Positions 57,990-64,000 of a stretch of DNA of 64,000 bases are shown here, piece after piece. Origin of the DNA: Paraescarpia echinospica (lineage: Eukaryota; Annelida; Polychaeta; Sabellida; Siboglinidae); assembly GCA_020002185.1 (NCBI GenBank), contig CM034537.1:5708465-5772464 (forward strand), in the 5' to 3' direction. A program made the translations under genes and the position numbers. Each line of letters begins with the position of its first letter. Within the stretch, counting starts at the first letter, position 1. The notes beneath the pieces are model-generated. The model had not been told where the DNA came from. It saw only the letters and a program-made list of their open reading frames with translations, and made no database searches.

Positions 57990-60900
57990 TGAAGATCTTG
58001 GATTCTAAGGATGTGTTTACGATCATGGACATTGTGGATGTGGTGGTTGAGGATCGCAGAGATTGGATGTGTTTACATTTTATGGTTGAGGAACAAGCAC
58101 ACTGTGGAGTTGTTTATTCTTTGTGTGGTTGAAGATCATGGACATTGTTGATGAGTTCATACTCTGTAGTTGATGATCAAGGAAGCTGTGGATGTATTGA
58201 TACTCTGTGTGGTTGAAAATCATAGACTCTATTGAGGTGTTGATACTCTGCGTGGTTTAGTATTGTGAAAACTGCAGATGTATTGATATTCTGTACTTTG
58301 AAGATCGTGGACAGTGTAAATGTGTTGGACACTCTGTGTACTTGATGATCATGGATACTGTAGATGTGTTGGACACTGTTGACTGAAGATCATGTACACT
58401 ATGGATGTTTTGTCACTGTGTTTGAGGATCATGGACACTGTGTACATGTTGGTACTCTGTGTGGTGTATTATTGTAAAAACTCCAGATGTATTTATACTC
58501 TGTGTGATTGGAGATCATGGACAGGGTGGATGTAGATGTATTGATACTCTGTATGGTTTAATATTGTGAATACAACATATGTATTTCTATTCTCTATGTT
58601 TGAGGATTATGGATATTATGGATGTATTAATACCCAGTCTGGTTGAGGATCATGGAGACTGGATTTGTTGAAACTGTGTAATTCAGGATCAAGGACACTG
58701 TGAATGTGTTATTACTCTGTGTAGTTGATTATCAAGGACAATGTTGATGTGTTGATACTCTGCCTGGTTGATGATCGTGGACATTGTGGATATACTGGTA
58801 GATACTATGTGTCGTTAAGGATTATGAAGATTGGATGTGTTGACACTGTGTAGTTGAGAAACAGTGACACTGTGAATGTGTTGGTACGCTGACTGGTTGA
58901 TGATCGCGGATACTGTGGATGCATAGCACAATATCTGGTTAATGATCAATAACACTGCGGATGTTATGAATACTGTGCGAATGATGATCAAGAACATTGC
59001 AGATATGTTGGCAACTGTGGAATAGAGGATCAAGGATGTATTGATATTCTGCGTGATTTTTGATGAAGGACACGGCAGATGTGATGAAAACTGTGTAGTT
59101 GAGGGTCAAGCACACTTCGATGTGTAGGTACTCACTGTGGTTAATCACGAAGGACACTGTGGTTATGTAGGTACTCCGTGTGGTTGATTATCGTGGACAC
59201 TATGGATGTGTTTAATACCCTGTCTGGTTGAGGATCATGCAGATTGGTTTTGTTGACACAGTTGATGAACATGGATATTGCGGTTGTGTTGACACTGTGT
59301 CATTGAAGATTTTGGATACTAAGGAGGTGTTTACACTGTTTGGTTCATGTTCATGGACACTGTAGATATGCTGGTTGAGGTTCGCAGAGATTGTATGTGT
59401 TGACATTGAATGGTTGAGGAACAAGCACAGTGTGGAGTTGTTTATACTCTGTGTGGTTCAAGATCGTGGACACTGTTGGTGAGTTCATATTCTGTAGTTG
59501 ATGATCAAGGAAGCTGTGGATGTATTGATACTCTGTGTGGTTGAAATCATAGACTCCATGGATTTGTTGATACTCTGCGTGATTTACTATTGTGAATATT
59601 GCAGATGTATTGATATTCTGTATGTTTGAAGATCATGGACAGTGTGAATGTGTTGGACACTCTGTGTGGTTGATGTTCATGGAAAATGTGGATGTGTTGA
59701 CACTGTTGACTGAGGATCATGTACATTTTGGTTGTGTTGTCACAGTGGTTGAGGATCATGGACATTATGATTGTGTAGATACTCTGTGTGGTTTCGAATT
59801 GTGAACCCTGTAGATGTATTGATACTCTGTGAGATTGAGGATCATGAACATTGTGGATGTGTTGATAGTCTGTGTGGTTTAGTATTGTGAACAATGCAGA
59901 TGTATTGATACTCCATTTCGTTGAAGGTGATGGACACAGTTGATGTCTAGATACCCTGTGTTTGATGATCAAAGATGACGTGTTTATATTTATACTCTGT
60001 TTGGTCGAACATCATAGACTTTATGGATGTGTTGTTACTCTGTATGGTTAAGTATTGTGAACCCTGCATATGTATTGATACTCTTATTGGTTGAAAATCA
60101 TGGACAGTGTTGTTGGGTCCATTCTCTGTTGTTGATGCGAATGCTGTGGATGTATGGACACTCTGTTGTATAAGATCGTAGACACTATGGATGAGTTAAT
60201 ACTCTGTCTGATTGAGGATAACGGAGAGTGGCTGTCTTGACGCTGTGTAATTAATGACCAAGGTAATAGTGGATGTGTTGATTGTGTGTCAGGTTGATGA
60301 TCATGGACACAGCAGATGTTATCTGCACTGTGTGATTGATAACAAAGGACACTGCTTATGTTTTGAACACTGTGTGGTTGAAGATGAAGAAAACAATGGA
60401 TGTGTTAATACTCTGTCTGGTTGAGGATCGTGGAGACTGGAAGTGGTGAAACTGTGTAGTTGAGGATCAAGGACATTGTTGATGTATTGGAACTCTGTCT
60501 GTTTGATGACCAAGGACAATGCCGATATGATTAACATTGTGTGATTGATGATCAAGGTCATTGCGGAGTGTAGTACACTGTGTGGTTGAAGATCAAGGAT
60601 ACGGTGGATGTGTTGATACCCTCTGTGCTTGATAATCTTGGACAATGTGTGGTTAATGACCAAAGGCGCTGTGGACATGTATATACTCTGAGTGGTTGAT
60701 GTCCATGGATATTTTGGATGTGTGCATGAATGTCTGAGGATCATAGTGACTGGATAAACTGACACTATATGGTTGAGGAAAAACACACTGTGGATTTGTT
60801 TATACACTATGTGGATGATGATTATGGACACTGTGGATATGTTGATTCTCTGTGTGGTTGACGATCAAGGACACGGCAGATGTGATGTAAACTGTGTGGT

Positions 60901-61428
60901 TGAGGGTCAAGGATACTGTCGATGTGTAGGTACTCAGTGAGGGTAATCGCGAATGACACCTCGTATGTGATGTGAACACTGTGTGGTTGATGACCATGGA
61001 CATTGTGGATGTGTTGAACACTGTGTGGTTGAGGATCAGAGACACTGCGGATGTGTAGGTACTCTGCGTGGTTAATGACCAAGGACACTGAGGATGTGTA
61101 GGTACAATGTGTCGTTAAAACCCATGGACATTGTGGGTGTGTTTGGACACTGTGTAAATAATATTCAAGGACTCTGTGCGTGTGTACGTACCGTGAGTGA
61201 CTGATTACCATGGACATTGTGGATGTATTTATACTCCCTTTAGTTGAGGGACACTGTTGTTGATGACGAAGGATACTGCTGTTATGATGTACACTGTGTG
61301 GTTGATGATCGAAGACACTGCGGAAATGTTTATACTCGGTATGGTTGAGGATAATAAACACTGTGTATGTGTTTGGCACTGTGTAGTAGATGATCATGGA
61401 TACTGCGGATTTGTTGACACTGCGTCAT
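57990..61428 (-). repeat. Higher-order unit 5 of array 4 (3439 bp)
   Basis: Belongs to the same diverged subfamily as the right part of unit 4. A 2-bp loss in the landmark (GACACTGCGTC for GACACTCTGCGTC) breaks the ORF there. Confidence 0.85.
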
Positions 61429-63682
61429 TGAAGATCTTGGATTCTAAGGATGTGTTTACGATCATGGACATTGTGGATGTGGTGGTTGAGGATCGCAGAG
61501 ATTGGATGTGTTTACATTTCATGGTTGAGGAACAAGCACACTGTGGAGTTGTTTATTCTTTGTGTGGTTCAAGATCATGGACATTGTAGATGAGTTCATA
61601 CTCTGTAGTTGATGATCAAGGATGCTGTGGATGTATTGATACTCTGCGTGGTTGAAAATCATAGACTCTATTGAGGTGTTGATACTCTGCGTGGTTTAGT
61701 ATTGTGAAAACTGCAGATGTATTGATATTCTGTACTTTGAAGATCATGGACAGTGTATATGTGTTGGACACTCTGTGTACTTGATGATCATGGATACTGT
61801 GGATGAGTTTGACACTCTTGACTGAGGATCATGTACACTATGGATGGGTTGTCACTGCGGTTGAGGATCATGGACTCTTTGTACGTGTTGGTACTCTGTG
61901 TGGTGTATTATTGTAAACACTCCAGATGTATTTATACTCTGTCTGATTGGAGATCATGGACAGGGTGGATGTGTCAATACTCTGTGGTTGATGACCAATG
62001 ATGCTATGCATATGTTTAGACTGAGTGATTCCGGAACGTGGAAACTGGAGGGTGTGTTGACACTGTGTTTTAGTATGGTAAACACTGCAGATGTGTTGGT
62101 GTTGGACACGCTATGTGGTAGATTATCAAGGACACTGTGAATTTGTTGGTACTCTGTCTGGTTTCTGATCGTTGACACTGTGAATGCAAATCAGTCAATC
62201 TGGTTGATGATCAATAACACCGCGGGTGTGACCAATACTGTGCGACTGATGATCAAGAACATTGCAGATGTGTTAGCCACTGTGGGATAGAGGACCAAGG
62301 GCACAGTGGAGTTGTTTATACTATGTGTGGTTGAAGGTCATGGACACTGTTGATGAGTGCATACTCTGTAATTGATGATCAAGGATGCTGTGGATGTATT
62401 GATACTCTGTGTGGTTGAAAATCATAGACTCTATTGAGGTGTTGATACTCTGCGTGGTTTAGTATTGTGAAAACTGCAGATGTATTGATATTCTGTGTGG
62501 TTGAAGATCATGGACAGTGTATATGTGTTGGACACTCTGTGTACTTGATGATCATGGAAACTGTGGATGTGTTGACACTGTTGATTTAGGATCATGTGAT
62601 ATGTTGTCACTGTGATTGAAGATCATGGACACTGTGTATGTGATGTTACTCTTTGTGGTGTATTATTGTGAAAACTCCAGATGTATTTATACCCTGTGTG
62701 ATTGAAGATCATGGACAGTGGGGATGTGTCGATATTCTGTGGTTGATGATCAATGACGCTATGTATATGTTAAGACTGTGTGATTCCGGAACGTGGAAAC
62801 TGGGGTGGTATTACCACTGTGAGGTTTAGAATTGTAAACACTGTAGATGTGTTGGTGTTGGACACGCTGGGTGGTTGGTGATCAATAACCCTGCTGATGT
62901 GACGAATACTGTGCGATTGATGATCAAGGACACGGCGGAAGTGATGAAAAACTGTGTGATTGAGGGTCAAGGATACTGTCGATGTGAAGGTACTCGGTGT
63001 AGTTAATCACGAAGGACACTGTGTATATGTAGGTACTCTGTGTGGTTGATGACCATGTGCATTGTGGATGTATGTACACTGTGTGGTTGACGGATGCGTT
63101 AATACCCTGTCTGATTGAGTATCATGGATACTGGATGTGCTGACACGGTGTAGTTGAGGATCAAGGTTACAGTGGATGTGTAAGTACTCTGTGTATTTGA
63201 TGAATAAGGACACGGCGGATGTGATGAACACTGTGTGATTGATGATCAAGGACATTGCGGAAGTGTTGGACACTATGTGTTTGAGTTGCAGGGACACTGT
63301 GGATGTGTAGGTACACTGCGTGGTTAATGACCAAGGACACTGAGGATGTGTAGGTACTCTGTGTGGTTGAAACCCATGGACATTGTTGGTGAGTTTGGAC
63401 ACTGTGTAATTAATATTCAAGGACTCTGTGCGTGTGTACATACCGTGAGTGACTGATTACAATGGACATTGTGGATATATTTATACTCCCTTTAATTGAG
63501 GGACACTGTTGTTGATGACGAAGGATACTGCTGTTGTGATGTACACTGTGTGGATGATGATCGAAGACACTGCGGAAAAGTTTATACTCGGTATGGTTGA
63601 GGATTATAAACACTGTGTATGTGTTTAGCACTGTGTAATTGATGATTGTGGATACTGCGGATTTGTTGACACTATGCGTCAT
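61429..63682 (-). repeat. Rearranged, shortened higher-order unit of array 4 (2254 bp)
   Basis: Only about two thirds of the usual length and locally reshuffled: segments such as TTCCGGAACGTGGAAACTGG occur twice (about 62029 and 62783). It is more degenerate than the units to the left, as expected toward an array edge. Confidence 0.8.
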
Positions 63683-64000
63683 TGAAGATCTTGGATTCTA
63701 AGGATGTGTTTACGATCATGGACATTGTGGATGTGGTGGTTGAGGATCACAGATATTGGATGTGTTGACATTGTATATGGTTGAGGAACAAGCACACTGT
63801 GGAATTGTTTATACATTGTGTATTTGAAGATCATGGACATTGTTGATGAGTTCATACACTGTAAGTTGATGAACAAGGATGCTGTTGATGTATTGATACT
63901 CTGTGTGGTTGAAAATCATAGACTCTATTGAGGTGTTGATACTCTGCGTGGTTTAGTATTGTGAAAACTGCAGATGTATTAATATTCTGTGTGGTTAAAA

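Larger units (their letters stand above)
42676..64000 (-). repeat. Satellite array 4, inverted, 43-bp monomer in ~3.4-kb higher-order units
   Basis: About 21.3 kb of the same satellite on the opposite strand; here the words read GATCATGGACACTGTGGATG, TGTTGATACTCTGTGTGGTT. No mosaic block interrupts it. The landmark for TQSVNKSAV ends at 44428, 47852, 51209, 54547, 57989, 61428 and 63682, giving unit lengths of 3424, 3357, 3338, 3442, 3439 and 2254 bp. Units left of about 55,000 are almost identical to each other; those to the right are more diverged. All ORFs (up to 191 codons) are satellite by-products. Confidence 0.95.

Noticed and set aside
60319..60831. 170-codon minus ORF and similar long ORFs throughout the satellite arrays
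   Set aside because: They are products of a 43-bp tandem repeat read in rotating frames; the same peptide words recur in different frames with no independent coding signal.
1..64000. Recurrent CACAGTG words resembling the V(D)J recombination heptamer
   Set aside because: The heptamer is part of the 43-bp monomer. No acceptable nonamer sits at 12 or 23 bp, so these are not recombination signals.

Overview
The window looks like repeat-rich DNA from a eukaryote, most likely an invertebrate animal and possibly a marine one such as a mollusc. The species guess is inference. The support is a decayed non-LTR retrotransposon endonuclease and reverse transcriptase, a hAT element with an 8-bp target duplication, foldback-like elements, exon-like blocks with GT-AG borders, AT-rich spacers and a large tandem satellite. 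I see no bacterial-type operons, no rRNA or tRNA genes, no CRISPR array and no convincingly intact protein-coding gene.

Layout. Two sequence classes alternate. Class S is a satellite of about 43-bp monomers: array 1 (1-1813), array 2 (14152-19788), array 3 (32147-38326) and array 4 (42676-64000). Array 4 is in the opposite orientation. Class M is a roughly 12.35-kb mosaic of decayed mobile elements: copy 1 (1814-14151), copy 2 (19789-32146) and copy 3 (38327-41675, cut by a gap). S plus M therefore form a composite tandem repeat of about 18.0 to 18.5 kb. A block of exactly 1000 Ns (41676-42675) follows, and the satellite orientation flips across it.

Inside M, in order: a minus-strand LINE endonuclease relic against the satellite edge; a 2.6-kb element bounded by inverted arrays of about 16-bp motifs, holding a three-block exon-like coding chain; a plus-strand reverse transcriptase relic with YADD; TC and AT microsatellites; a minus-strand exon-like block containing GKT; a truncated hAT relative (H1); a 1.69-kb hAT element (H2) with perfect 8-bp target duplications, itself carrying a nested 0.8-kb element (N1) whose ends are arrays of a 15-bp motif; unassigned coding-like ORFs, one cysteine-rich; a family of about 200-320-bp dispersed repeats; a polymorphic TC tract; and a second LINE C-terminal relic.

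Inside S, monomers are organised into a higher-order repeat of about 3.42 kb (about 80 monomers). At least five full units lie in array 4 and one in array 3. Many ORFs of 60-190 codons cross the satellite. Because 43 is not a multiple of three they recur with a 43-codon superperiod, and I treat them as by-products rather than genes.

How it fits together: there is no pathway here. The history I infer is LINE, hAT and foldback insertion and decay, then capture of the mosaic between satellite arrays, then amplification of the 18-kb composite, with later indels, microsatellite change and possible conversion between copies. The most novel-looking items are the satellite-mosaic composite with its very long higher-order repeat, and the two families of elements with multimeric short-motif ends, one enclosing a possible captured gene fragment.
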